This document shows, one piece after another, positions 17,861-26,272 of a stretch of DNA of 63,470 nt (within the stretch, counting starts at the first letter, position 1; the number at the start of each line of letters is the position of its first letter). The DNA is from Pelethousia sp034933245 (lineage in GTDB: Bacteria > Bacillota > Clostridia > Christensenellales > CAG-138), in assembly GCA_034933245.1 (NCBI GenBank), contig JAYFNX010000026.1, forward strand, positions 1-63,470, written 5' to 3'. A program made the translations under genes and the position numbers. A model generated the notes under the pieces. That model was not told where the DNA came from. It searched no databases and saw only the letters and a list, made by a program, of their open reading frames with translations.

Positions 17861-18678
17861 AAACCCTTTTTCAAGTTTTAAACGAAACCGAGGCCGCTCT
17901 TAAGCCCGTTGCCGGGGAGGAGGCCTCCCAACAAGCCCGCCTTCTTATTTCCCACCTTCTGGGGGAAGCACGGCTTGGGAGTCGGGGGCTTTCTGCCCGG
18001 ATGTTTCCCCCGGATAAGGAGGGCCCGCTCGCCGTGCTGACGGCCCGGCGTCTGCAAGGGGAACCGCTTCAATATATTCTGGGCGAATGGGATTTTATGG
18101 GCTTGCCTTTTTTTGTGGGTCCCGAGGCCCTCATCCCCCGCCAGGATACGGAAACCCTCTGCGAGGCCGTGCTACAGCGGCGGCCCGCCGGGAAGGCCCT
18201 TCGTCTACTGGATCTTTGTTGTGGCACGGGCTGTATTGGCCTGAGCCTGGGCAAGCTTGGCGGCTATGCGCCCACCCTGGCGGATATCAGTCCCGCCTGT
18301 TTGGATTTGGCCCGGCGCAATGCCGCGCGCCTGGAAATAGCGGCCGCTTTCGCCCAGGGCGACCTTTTCGCGGCTTTCCCTTTGGGAGAAAAGTTCGACA
18401 TCATCTGTTGCAACCCGCCCTATATTCCCCGGTCTGATCTGGATGCGCTCCAACCGGAGGTGCGGCGGGAACCCCGCCTGGCCTTGGACGGCGGAACGGA
18501 CGGGCTGGATTTTTATCGGCGCATTGCCCGGGAATACCCGGCTTATTTGGCCCGAGGCGGACTTATGGCTCTGGAGATCGGCTTTGACCAGAGGCATGCG
18601 GTTTCCTCCCTGCTTCGGGGCGGGGCATGCATACAGGATATTTGCGGCCAAGACCGCGTGATTTTGCTGGAAGGATAG
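17857..18678 (+). CDS. prmC: Peptide chain release factor N5-glutamine methyltransferase
   Basis: 273 aa class I methyltransferase. The SAM motif is DLCCGTGCIGLSL, and NPPYIP is the glutamine-binding catalytic motif; the N-terminal helical domain contains GLPFFVGPEALIPRQDTE. It methylates the Gln of the GGQ motif in release factors RF1 and RF2. GTG start overlapping the DUF1385 stop. Its substrate RF1 is encoded immediately downstream. Confidence 0.95.
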   Translation: MKTLFQVLNETEAALKPVAGEEASQQARLLISHLLGEARLGSRGLSARMFPPDKEGPLAVLTARRLQGEPLQYILGEWDFMGLPFFVGPEALIPRQDTETLCEAVLQRRPAGKALRLLDLCCGTGCIGLSLGKLGGYAPTLADISPACLDLARRNAARLEIAAAFAQGDLFAAFPLGEKFDIICCNPPYIPRSDLDALQPEVRREPRLALDGGTDGLDFYRRIAREYPAYLARGGLMALEIGFDQRHAVSSLLRGGACIQDICGQDRVILLEG

Positions 18679-18686
18679 GAGAATCT

Positions 18687-19757
18687 ATGCTCAACAAGTT
18701 GCAGGGAATCAAGGCCCGCTATAATGAATTGACCCACGCCTTAAGCCAGCCGGACGCCATGAACGACCAGGCGGCCTGGCGAAATATGGTAAAGGAGCAT
18801 GCGCAGTTAGAGGAAATCGTCACGGTGTTCGACGCTTATACCCAAACGGTCCAGAGCGCGGAGGACTGCAAGGCCATGCTGGGTGAGCATCTGGACGCCG
18901 ACATGCGGGAGCTGGTGCATGGCGAGCTCAGCGAGCTGAACGAAAAGGCCGAATCCCTTACGGAACAGCTCAAGGTCATGCTTCTTCCCAAGGATCCAAA
19001 CGACGATAAGAACGTGATTATCGAGATCCGAGCGGGGACGGGCGGGGACGAAGCCGCCCTGTTCGGCGCGGATCTTTTACGCATGTATCAGCGCTATGCC
19101 GAGCGCCATGGTTATAAAAGCGAATTTCTCAACGAGAATATTACGGAAATGGGGGGAGTCAAGGAAGTAGTTCTTTCCCTTTCCGGTCACGGCGCTTATT
19201 CCCGTATGAAGTTTGAGAGCGGCGTGCACCGGGTGCAGCGGGTGCCGGAAACGGAATCCCAGGGCCGCATCCATACCAGCGCCGCCACCGTAGCCGTTTT
19301 GCCTGAAGCCGAGGATGTGGAAGTGGCGATTGATTCCAAGGATCTACAGATCGACACGTACCGCAGCGGCGGCGCGGGCGGGCAGCACGTGAATAAGACC
19401 GAAAGCGCCATCCGTATTACCCACCTGCCAACGGGGCTGGTCGTGCAGTGCCAGGATGAACGCAGCCAGCTAAAGAATAAAGAAAAGGCCATGCGTGTGC
19501 TCAAAAGCCGCCTTCTGGAGCTGTACCAAAGCGAGAAGGACGCCAAGGAAGCCGGCACCCGCCGCTCCATGGTGGGCAGCGGAGACCGGAGCGAGCGTAT
19601 TCGCACCTATAACTTTCCCCAGGGCCGCGTGACGGACCACCGGATCAATCTCACCCTTTACCGCCTGGAATCCTTTTTGGACGGGGATATGGACGAGGTG
19701 ATTGACGCCCTCATCATTGCGAATCGAGCAGCGCAGCTTTCCGGGGAACATAGCTAA
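18687..19757 (+). CDS. prfA: Peptide chain release factor 1
   Basis: 356 aa, normal RF1 length. The peptidyl-tRNA hydrolysis motif is GGAGGQHVNKTES, and the RF1-specific region RIHTSAATVAVLPE is present. It terminates translation at UAA and UAG. Start chosen at the ATG following AAGGATAGGAG; it lies 8 nt after prmC. The prmC-prfA pairing is typical. Confidence 0.97.
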   Translation: MLNKLQGIKARYNELTHALSQPDAMNDQAAWRNMVKEHAQLEEIVTVFDAYTQTVQSAEDCKAMLGEHLDADMRELVHGELSELNEKAESLTEQLKVMLLPKDPNDDKNVIIEIRAGTGGDEAALFGADLLRMYQRYAERHGYKSEFLNENITEMGGVKEVVLSLSGHGAYSRMKFESGVHRVQRVPETESQGRIHTSAATVAVLPEAEDVEVAIDSKDLQIDTYRSGGAGGQHVNKTESAIRITHLPTGLVVQCQDERSQLKNKEKAMRVLKSRLLELYQSEKDAKEAGTRRSMVGSGDRSERIRTYNFPQGRVTDHRINLTLYRLESFLDGDMDEVIDALIIANRAAQLSGEHS

Positions 19758-19853
19758 AAACAAATAATAGAACAATGGTATCGTGCCGCTTTCGTATATA
19801 CAATATGTACAAATTTCCTATAGTCCCCAAAGCGGCCGCCAAAGAAAGCAAAA

Positions 19854-20906
19854 ATGGCAATGCAAACCCAATATTTTAACGCGATTACACAAAAGGAAAA
19901 TGGTACGAGGCTGGCCGGTTCCGTCATCCGGGCCGGCGGCTTGGTGGCTTTCCCCACGGAAACGGTCTATGGTCTTGGGGCCAATGGGCTGGACGCCGCG
20001 GCAGTGGCCCGCATTTTTGAGGCGAAGGGCCGCCCGGCGGACAACCCGCTCATTCTTCATGTAGCCAAAAAGAGCGATGTCAAGGACATTTGGACCCGGG
20101 TGCCCGAGAATGCCCGGTTGCTGATGGATGCCTTCTGGCCCGGCCCCCTTACCTTGGTATTTAACCGCAGCGCCGTCGTGCCGGATGCGGTTTCGGCCGG
20201 CTTGCCCACCGTGGCCGTGCGCATGCCCGATCATAAAACAGCCCTGGCCCTGATCCGTGCCGCGGGGGTGCCCATCGCCGCCCCCAGCGCCAATCTTTCC
20301 GGCCGCCCCAGCCCCACCATGGCAGCCCACGTGAAGGCGGACCTGGATGGAAAGATCGACGTGGTTTTAGACGGCGGTTCCTGTCGGGTTGGATTGGAAT
20401 CCACCGTGCTCTCCCTTTGCGGCGCGCCCACCATCCTCCGGCCAGGCGGTATTACCCGAGAAATGTTGGAAGCGATTATCGGCCCCGTCCTAGTGGCAAA
20501 AGCGGTGCTTGCTCCCTTGGCCGAAGGGGAAAAAGCGGCATCCCCCGGCATGAAGTATAAACATTATGCCCCAACCGCCCAGGTTTTGATTGCCGGCGGC
20601 AGCCCCCGCCAGGCGGCGGAGCAAATTTGCACCGCCTATGACTTGGCCGAACTCGCTGGGAAAAGCTGCATGATTTTTGCCACGGAGCAGACCCAAACCT
20701 TTTACCGGCAGCGCAAGTATGCTATAATAGGCGATAGGAAAAATCCAGGGACCCTGTGCGCCAGCCTGTTTGCCGCCCTGCGGCAATATGGCGAAACGGC
20801 GGATATTCTTTACTGCGAAGCCCTACCGGAAAAGGAAATGGGGCTGGCCTACATGAACAGGCTGCTGCGGGCCGCGGGATTCCAATGGCTGGAGGAGAAA
20901 CCATAA
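19854..20906 (+). CDS. ywlC: L-threonylcarbamoyladenylate synthase (Sua5/YwlC type)
   Basis: 350 aa, long form. The YrdC domain (about residues 1-205) has FPTETVYGLGANG and the nucleotide-binding region APSANLSGRPSPT. After the linker SPGMKYKHYAP comes a C-terminal Sua5 domain. It makes threonylcarbamoyl-AMP for tRNA t6A37. No convincing ribosome site precedes the ATG at 19854, so the exact start is uncertain. It overlaps the next gene by one base (TAATG). Confidence 0.93.
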   Translation: MAMQTQYFNAITQKENGTRLAGSVIRAGGLVAFPTETVYGLGANGLDAAAVARIFEAKGRPADNPLILHVAKKSDVKDIWTRVPENARLLMDAFWPGPLTLVFNRSAVVPDAVSAGLPTVAVRMPDHKTALALIRAAGVPIAAPSANLSGRPSPTMAAHVKADLDGKIDVVLDGGSCRVGLESTVLSLCGAPTILRPGGITREMLEAIIGPVLVAKAVLAPLAEGEKAASPGMKYKHYAPTAQVLIAGGSPRQAAEQICTAYDLAELAGKSCMIFATEQTQTFYRQRKYAIIGDRKNPGTLCASLFAALRQYGETADILYCEALPEKEMGLAYMNRLLRAAGFQWLEEKP

Positions 20907-21352
20907 TGCGGGTTCTTTTCGTTTGCACAGGCAATACCTGCCGCAGCCCCATGGCCCAAGCCCTCTTCAACCAGCGGGCAAGGGAACTGGGCTTGCCTTG
21001 GATTGCATCCTCCGCAGGCCTTGCGGCCGAGGGCCAGCCGCTTTCCGGCGGCGCGCGCCACGCCTTAGCAAGCCGTGGCCTTGCGGCCTGTGGCCACCGC
21101 TCCCGCCAGGTAAGCCCCGCGTTGGTTTTGGAAGCGGATATCATCCTATGCATGGCGGCGGCGCAGGTGGAAACCCTCCAACGGGATTACCCTGGCGCCC
21201 CTATTTTTCTTTTGGGCAGCCATGATATAACAGACCCTTATGGTGGAACCCAAAGCCTTTATGATTCTGTAATGGAAGAAATTGATGGCTGTCTGGACAA
21301 GCTATTTCAAAAACTACGTGCGCAGGCACAGAACGGGGAGGACGGAAAATGA
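20906..21352 (+). CDS. ywlE: Low-molecular-weight phosphatase, YwlE-like protein arginine phosphatase
   Basis: 148 aa. The P-loop is CTGNTCRSP (Cys7 to Arg13) and the general acid is in DITDPYGG. Thr11 in the loop is the residue that distinguishes arginine phosphatases such as YwlE from tyrosine phosphatases, which have Ile or similar. It would reverse McsB arginine phosphorylation, though mcsB is not in this window. Neighbours tsaC and rpiB match the Bacillus ywlC-ywlE-ywlF order. Start chosen at the ATG overlapping the previous stop, after GGAGGAG. Confidence 0.87.
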   Translation: MRVLFVCTGNTCRSPMAQALFNQRARELGLPWIASSAGLAAEGQPLSGGARHALASRGLAACGHRSRQVSPALVLEADIILCMAAAQVETLQRDYPGAPIFLLGSHDITDPYGGTQSLYDSVMEEIDGCLDKLFQKLRAQAQNGEDGK

Positions 21353-21792
21353 AGATCGCCATTGCCAGCGACCATGGTGGCTATGCATACAAGCAGGAGC
21401 TCATTCCCTATCTTACGAAAATGGGGCACCAGGTGTTGGATATGGGTTGCAACGGCCCCGAAAGCGTGGATTATCCGGATTATGGCATCCCTTGTGCCAA
21501 GGCGGTGGCAGCCGGGGAAGCGGACCGGGGTGTGGTGATCTGCGGCACGGGCATCGGAATTTCCATCTCGGCGAACAAAGTTCGCGGAATCCGCTGTGCG
21601 CTGTGTACGGACCCGCTCATGGCCCGGTTAACCCGGGAGCATAACGATGCCAATATGCTGGCCCTGGGCGGCCGGATTATCGGCATTGAGCTTGCCAAAG
21701 AAATCGTGCGGGTATTTTTTTCTACCGATTTCACCGGCGGAAGGCATCAGGCCCGAATTGATAAAATTACAAACTATGAGGAGGGGCGCTAA
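21349..21792 (+). CDS. rpiB: Ribose-5-phosphate isomerase B
   Basis: 147 aa RpiB/LacAB family. Shows ASDHGGYAYK, the active-site Cys in GVVICGTGIGISISANK, and the phosphate-binding region RCALCTDPLMARLTREHND. Interconverts ribose 5-phosphate and ribulose 5-phosphate. ATGA overlap with ywlE. A GC-rich hairpin overlaps its stop codon (about 21779-21808) but lacks a T-run. Confidence 0.94.
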   Translation: MKIAIASDHGGYAYKQELIPYLTKMGHQVLDMGCNGPESVDYPDYGIPCAKAVAAGEADRGVVICGTGIGISISANKVRGIRCALCTDPLMARLTREHNDANMLALGGRIIGIELAKEIVRVFFSTDFTGGRHQARIDKITNYEEGR

Positions 21793-21864
21793 AGGCGCCC
21801 CCTCCTTTGGGAAAGACGATTTTTCTGCTTTCTTAGCGTGATAAACCGAAAGGAGATTTCATAT

Positions 21865-22494
21865 ATGGGAAAAGTCACCGTTATCAACCACCCATTGGTT
21901 CAGCACAAACTTACCTATCTACGGGACGAAAAAACAGGTTCCAAAGAATTTCGGGAGCTGGTGGGCGAGCTGGCCATGCTTCTTACCTATGAGGCCACGC
22001 GGGATCTACCTCTAGAAGAGACCACCGTTCAGACGCCTGTAGCAATTGCAAAAACCTATGTTCTCGCCGGCAAAAAGCTGGGAATCGTTCCGATTTTGCG
22101 GGCGGGCCTTGGCATGGTGGAAGGCATGACAAGCCTGATTCCTGCGGCTAGGATAGGCCATATCGGCCTTTATCGGGACCCCGAAACGCTCATGCCGGTG
22201 GATTATTATTGTAAGCTTCCCCCGGACACCAGCGAGCGGGATATCATCATCGTAGACCCCATGCTGGCCACGGGCGGCTCCGCCATAGCCGGCATCAACG
22301 TGGTAAAGCGTGCCGGCGCGAAAAGTGTGAAGCTCGTATGCCTCATCGCCGCTCCGGAGGGCGTGGCGGCCGTGCAAAAGGCCCACCCCGATGTGGATAT
22401 CTTCATTGCCTCCATCGATGAAAAGCTTAACGACCACGGCTATATCGTGCCCGGCTTGGGCGATGCAGGGGATCGCCTTTTTGGCACCAAATGA
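21865..22494 (+). CDS. upp: Uracil phosphoribosyltransferase
   Basis: 209 aa, exact family length. The PRPP-binding motif is DPMLATGGSAIAGI; PILRAGLGMVEGM and the uracil-binding C-terminus YIVPGLGDAGDRLFGTK are present. Salvages uracil to UMP. ATG preceded by AAAGGAGATTTC; the gene follows rpiB as in many Firmicutes. Confidence 0.97.
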   Translation: MGKVTVINHPLVQHKLTYLRDEKTGSKEFRELVGELAMLLTYEATRDLPLEETTVQTPVAIAKTYVLAGKKLGIVPILRAGLGMVEGMTSLIPAARIGHIGLYRDPETLMPVDYYCKLPPDTSERDIIIVDPMLATGGSAIAGINVVKRAGAKSVKLVCLIAAPEGVAAVQKAHPDVDIFIASIDEKLNDHGYIVPGLGDAGDRLFGTK

Positions 22495-22825
22495 AAAAGT
22501 AAGGACATACAAGCCGGTCTTTCCCCACCATGGAAGAGAGGCTGGCTTTCGTTCTATAAAACAGCCTTTTTGGCAGTTACATATATGATAATTTTATAAC
22601 GGAATTTTGCAGGGATGTCTTGCCCTTCATTCAATTTGGGAGTACAATTAAGAAACAACATATGCAATCTTTGTCTGATCTTCTCATAAAGGCGGCCCCT
22701 GGGCCCCTCCCCATTCGCAACCACAGGTGTGACTTTGCGGCCATGCTCTGGGGTGTTTACAGTGCGCTCCATTGCAACAGATAAATTCATTTTAAAACAA
22801 AAATCACAAAGGGAGGTAAAGCGGT
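22495..22825 (+). other. Intergenic region between upp and the V-ATPase operon
   Basis: A hairpin with arms AGCC.GTCTTTCC and GGAAGAGAGGCTGGCT (about 22516-22548) may terminate upp, although its T-tail is poor. The V-ATPase promoter follows, giving a leader of about 170 nt. The leader has a small GC-rich hairpin around 22693 but no riboswitch that I recognise. Confidence 0.5.
22620..22648 (+). promoter_or_regulatory. Predicted sigma-A promoter of the V-ATPase operon
   Basis: TTGCCC (22620-22625), 17 bp, TACAAT (22643-22648). It is the only good match in the gap upstream of the nine-gene operon. Confidence 0.65.
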
Positions 22826-23134
22826 TTGCCATCCATCATCGAAAAGGTCTCCGAGGCGGAGGCGCAAGCAGTATCCCTCAGGAAAGAGGCGGGGCGGCAA
22901 GTGCGTGAAATGGACGCGGCTGCCCGGCAAGCTGCCCTGAGCCGGTTGGAAGCGGCGCAAGAAGCGGGCCGTGCCCTGGTGGCTCAGGCTGCGGCCAAAG
23001 CCGAGGAGGAGGGCAAGCATATCGCCCAAGAGATATGTGAAAAAGAGGCCGCCCAGTCCGACGCCCGCTGCCAAGCGGCACGCCAGGCCTTGCCCCAGGC
23101 GGTGGCCTACATTCTAGAGAGGGTGAAAGCATGA
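22826..23134 (+). CDS. V-type ATPase peripheral stalk subunit (G/H type, NtpF position)
   Basis: 102 aa, almost wholly helical and rich in Ala, Glu, Gln and Arg, with the heptad-like pattern of a coiled-coil stator subunit. It would pair with subunit E to connect the A3B3 head to subunit I. TTG start with GGGAGG nine bases upstream. First gene of the operon, overlapping subunit I by 4 nt, the position of ntpF in Enterococcus hirae. Confidence 0.85.
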   Translation: MPSIIEKVSEAEAQAVSLRKEAGRQVREMDAAARQAALSRLEAAQEAGRALVAQAAAKAEEEGKHIAQEICEKEAAQSDARCQAARQALPQAVAYILERVKA

Positions 23135-25056
23135 TCGTACCCATGAAACGGCTTACGCTCATCGGCCGCAAGGCGGATGAGAGCGCTCTGCTGGGCGCCT
23201 TACAGGCCATCTCCGCGGTGCAGATCGTCCCCGCCGAAGAGGACCGCGAGAGCGCGCTGCTCTCCCAGCTGGAAAGCCGGGTACAGCGCTTGCAAAGCGC
23301 CCAGCAGACCCTCAAGCCCTTTGCGGAAAAAGCGGGGTTGGGCCCCAAGCCCGAAGTGACAGCGGCCCAGCTTACGGAGGCGTTGCCCGCCTCTCTGGAA
23401 CTGTGCGGCAAGGTGGAAGAACTGGAGCGATCCATCTCCTCCCTCCGGGCGGATGTGGATAAGCGCCGCGCTTTGGCCGAACAATTGCGGCCCTGGAAGG
23501 AACTATCCTCGGATATGGCCGCCATCCGGCCGACCGCCGGCGTCCGCTACATTACGGGATTCCTACCCCCCGAGCAGGTGAACGCTTTGACTGATTCCGG
23601 CGCCGTCGTGGAGGTTTACGGTGGCGAAAAGGAAAAGGCTGTGCTTATCGCCTGCCTGGAAAGCCAATACGCCGAAGTGCTCTCGGCAGTAAAGGCCCTC
23701 GCTTTCCGTGAGTATGGCTTCCCAGCTTTTTCAGGCACCCCACAGGAGAACATCGTTTCCCTGGAGGCCGAAGCCGCCGCAAGCGAGGCAAAAGCGGAAG
23801 AGCTCCAAGCCGAACTGGCAGCTTTGGGGAAGGAACGATCAGCCCTTTGCTTTGGCCAGGACGCCGCCGCTATCGAGCGGGATTTGGAAGCAGGAAAAAC
23901 ACAAACCGCCACTACGGCAGCCACCTTCCTTTTGGATGGTTGGGTTCGGGAAGATCGGATGGAGCAAATTCGATCCAAACTGGATGCCGTAACGGAGGTT
24001 TATTATTTAGAGTTTCGGGACCCGCAAGAGGATGAAACGCCGCCCACGGTTCTGCAAAACAAGCCCCTCACGGCGCCTTATGAGGCTGTTACCAACCTCT
24101 ATTCCCTGCCGAACTACCGCGCGGTGGATGCGACGCCCTTGTTTGCGCCCTTCTATTTCATCTTCTTCGGCATGATGCTCTCGGATACCGGCTATGGTTT
24201 CATTCTGGCCCTGGGCGCGGCTCTGTTCCTTAAACTCGTCAAGCCCCAAGGCATGATGGGCGCTTTGGCCCGGGTGTTGTTCCAGGGCGGCATTTCCACC
24301 CTCTTCATGGGGCTGTTCTTCGGCACGTTCTTCGGCGTGCCCTGGTCGGCCATCTTTAAGGGCCTGCCCTTTGAAACCTGGTTCCCCTTCATCGATTCTT
24401 CGGTGAACCCCATCGGCATGCTGGCCGTTTGTGCGGGGTTGGGCATTGTCCATATGTTCTTCGCCGTGTTTATCGCCACGTTCCGGTGCATTAAGCAGGG
24501 CGATTGGTGGGCCGCCATTATCGACAACTTCTGCTGGGTGCTCATCGTTTCCGGCCTGCTCCTGCTGGCGGCTCCCGCCTTGGGCATGCCTCAGGTTCTG
24601 GCCACCATCGGCAAATGGATGGCGTTGGGCGCTGCGGGTGCGGTTTTCCTCTTCGCGGGCCGGTCCAAGAAAAACATCGCGAGCCGTGTGCTCAGCGGCG
24701 CCGGCAAGCTTTACGACGTGACCGGCTGGCTGGGGGATGTGCTCTCCTACGCCCGTATCTTCGCCCTGGGCCTTTCCACGGGCGTCATCGGCTTGGTTCT
24801 CAACACCCTTTGCTGGGATATGCTTTTTGCGGCCTTCCATGGCAACATGGTGCTCACGATCATCGGCTTTATCATCACCGCGGTGCTCTCCGTGGGCCTG
24901 CATCTGTTTATGATGGCCATCAGCACCCTGGGCTGCTTTGTGCATACGGCCCGTCTCCAATATGTGGAGTTCTTCGGTAAGTTCTATGAAGCGGGAGGAA
25001 AGGCCTTCCGTCCCCTTCGCTATGCCACCCGCCACGTGCAAGTGGCCGGTAAGTGA
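23131..25056 (+). CDS. ntpI: V-type ATPase subunit I (a subunit)
   Basis: 641 aa. The N-terminal half (about residues 1-320) is soluble and coiled-coil rich. The C-terminal half has about seven to eight membrane helices, beginning near FAPFYFIFFGMMLSDTGYGF, a family signature, and including GDVLSYARIFALGLSTGVIG with the conserved Arg used for ion passage. It is the stator half-channel next to the K ring. Confidence 0.95.
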   Translation: MIVPMKRLTLIGRKADESALLGALQAISAVQIVPAEEDRESALLSQLESRVQRLQSAQQTLKPFAEKAGLGPKPEVTAAQLTEALPASLELCGKVEELERSISSLRADVDKRRALAEQLRPWKELSSDMAAIRPTAGVRYITGFLPPEQVNALTDSGAVVEVYGGEKEKAVLIACLESQYAEVLSAVKALAFREYGFPAFSGTPQENIVSLEAEAAASEAKAEELQAELAALGKERSALCFGQDAAAIERDLEAGKTQTATTAATFLLDGWVREDRMEQIRSKLDAVTEVYYLEFRDPQEDETPPTVLQNKPLTAPYEAVTNLYSLPNYRAVDATPLFAPFYFIFFGMMLSDTGYGFILALGAALFLKLVKPQGMMGALARVLFQGGISTLFMGLFFGTFFGVPWSAIFKGLPFETWFPFIDSSVNPIGMLAVCAGLGIVHMFFAVFIATFRCIKQGDWWAAIIDNFCWVLIVSGLLLLAAPALGMPQVLATIGKWMALGAAGAVFLFAGRSKKNIASRVLSGAGKLYDVTGWLGDVLSYARIFALGLSTGVIGLVLNTLCWDMLFAAFHGNMVLTIIGFIITAVLSVGLHLFMMAISTLGCFVHTARLQYVEFFGKFYEAGGKAFRPLRYATRHVQVAGK

Positions 25057-25132
25057 CCCCCTAAGCAAGGCGGCCATCCGCCCGAACATACAAGAACCAC
25101 TATTTTCAAACAATAATTGGAGGTTTCAAACA

Positions 25133-25624
25133 ATGTCTTTCTTCGATGCGATTGGTTCCAACGGTCAACTTCTGGCTGCGGCCGGCGCGGCGTTTGCCGC
25201 CATGTTTGCGGGCATCGGCTCCGCTATGGGCGTGGGCATCGCCGGCCAGGCTGGCGCGGCCGTCATTGCCGAGGATCCGGATAAGTTCGGTTCCGTGCTG
25301 GTGCTCCAGCTGCTCCCCGGCACCCAAGGCATCTATGGCCTGCTCATCGGTTTCGTTATTGCTTCCAAGGCCGGGCTTCTGGGCGGCGGTGCTGCCCTCA
25401 CCATGGCCCAGGGCTTACAGCTCTTCTTTGCCGCGCTGCCCATCGCCTTTGGCGGCTGGATCTCCGCTATTGCCCAGGGGAAGACTGCGGCGTCCGGTAT
25501 CGCCATGGTTGGCAAGCGCCCGGAAGAAGCCGGTAAAGCCATCATCTTTGCCGTCATGGTGGAAACCTACGCGGTGCTCGCGTTGCTCTTCTCGTTCCTG
25601 ATGGTCAACGGCGTCCAGGTCTGA
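25133..25624 (+). CDS. ntpK: V-type ATPase rotor subunit K, Na+-type proteolipid
   Basis: 163 aa double-hairpin proteolipid with four membrane helices. The Na+ site known from the E. hirae K ring (Leu61, Thr64, Gln65, Gln110, Glu139) has equivalents here: LLPGTQGIYG holds the Leu, Thr and Gln; IAQGKTAASG holds the second Gln; VMVETYAVL holds the carboxylate. It probably moves Na+ rather than only H+. Start is the ATG following TTGGAGG. Confidence 0.93.
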   Translation: MSFFDAIGSNGQLLAAAGAAFAAMFAGIGSAMGVGIAGQAGAAVIAEDPDKFGSVLVLQLLPGTQGIYGLLIGFVIASKAGLLGGGAALTMAQGLQLFFAALPIAFGGWISAIAQGKTAASGIAMVGKRPEEAGKAIIFAVMVETYAVLALLFSFLMVNGVQV

Positions 25625-25654
25625 TCGGGCCGGATAGCGTTTGGGAGATAAATT

Positions 25655-26254
25655 ATGGCTAAGGATTTAAACAACGGCGACCGGCTTCTATCCTCTATCT
25701 TGGATAGCGCGCGGGATGAGGCGGACGGGCTTCTCGCCCAGGCCAGGTCCCGTGCAATGGCCACGGCGGCCGAAGCCGAGGCCGAAGCCGCCCGCGTCCT
25801 CACCGATGCGGAAAATAAGGCTAAAGCCGTTCACACGGACGTGTTGGAGCGCAGCCGCACCAATGCGGAATTGGACTCTCGCAAGTATGCCCTGGCCCAG
25901 AAGCGGGCCGTGGTAGACGAAGCGTTCCAGGAAGCATTTACCCAGCTTAATGCCATGGCAGGCCAGGAACGGGAAGCGCTTTTAACCAAGCTCCTCGTGG
26001 AAAACGCCGAAGGCGGCGAAACCATCTATCCGGCCACGGCGGATGAAAAGGCCGTTGCAGGCCTGCTTTCCGGTATAAACGCCAAGCTGGCGTCAGCCGG
26101 CAAGGCGGCGCTTCAGTTAGGCCAGGCCCAAGAGAACATAACCGGCGGATTCCTCCTACGGGGGGCAAGCTATGAGCTCAACTGTTCCTTCGAAGCCATT
26201 CTGCGAGATCTGCGGGAAGCCGAAGTGAGCGGCGTGGCCGATATATTATTCTGA
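25655..26254 (+). CDS. ntpE: V-type ATPase subunit E
   Basis: 199 aa. A long N-terminal helix rich in Ala, Glu, Arg and Lys (about residues 15-90) forms the peripheral stalk, and a small C-terminal domain contains ITGGFLLRGASYELNCSFEAIL, typical of subunit E. It pairs with the small coiled-coil subunit encoded first in the operon. Lies 30 nt after ntpK and 18 nt before ntpC. Confidence 0.9.
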   Translation: MAKDLNNGDRLLSSILDSARDEADGLLAQARSRAMATAAEAEAEAARVLTDAENKAKAVHTDVLERSRTNAELDSRKYALAQKRAVVDEAFQEAFTQLNAMAGQEREALLTKLLVENAEGGETIYPATADEKAVAGLLSGINAKLASAGKAALQLGQAQENITGGFLLRGASYELNCSFEAILRDLREAEVSGVADILF

Positions 26255-26272
26255 TAAGGAGAGGTAGTTGAT

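Noticed and set aside
22655..22825. Riboswitch in the V-ATPase leader
   Set aside because: The leader is long (about 170 nt), but only one short GC hairpin is evident and no known aptamer core was recognised.
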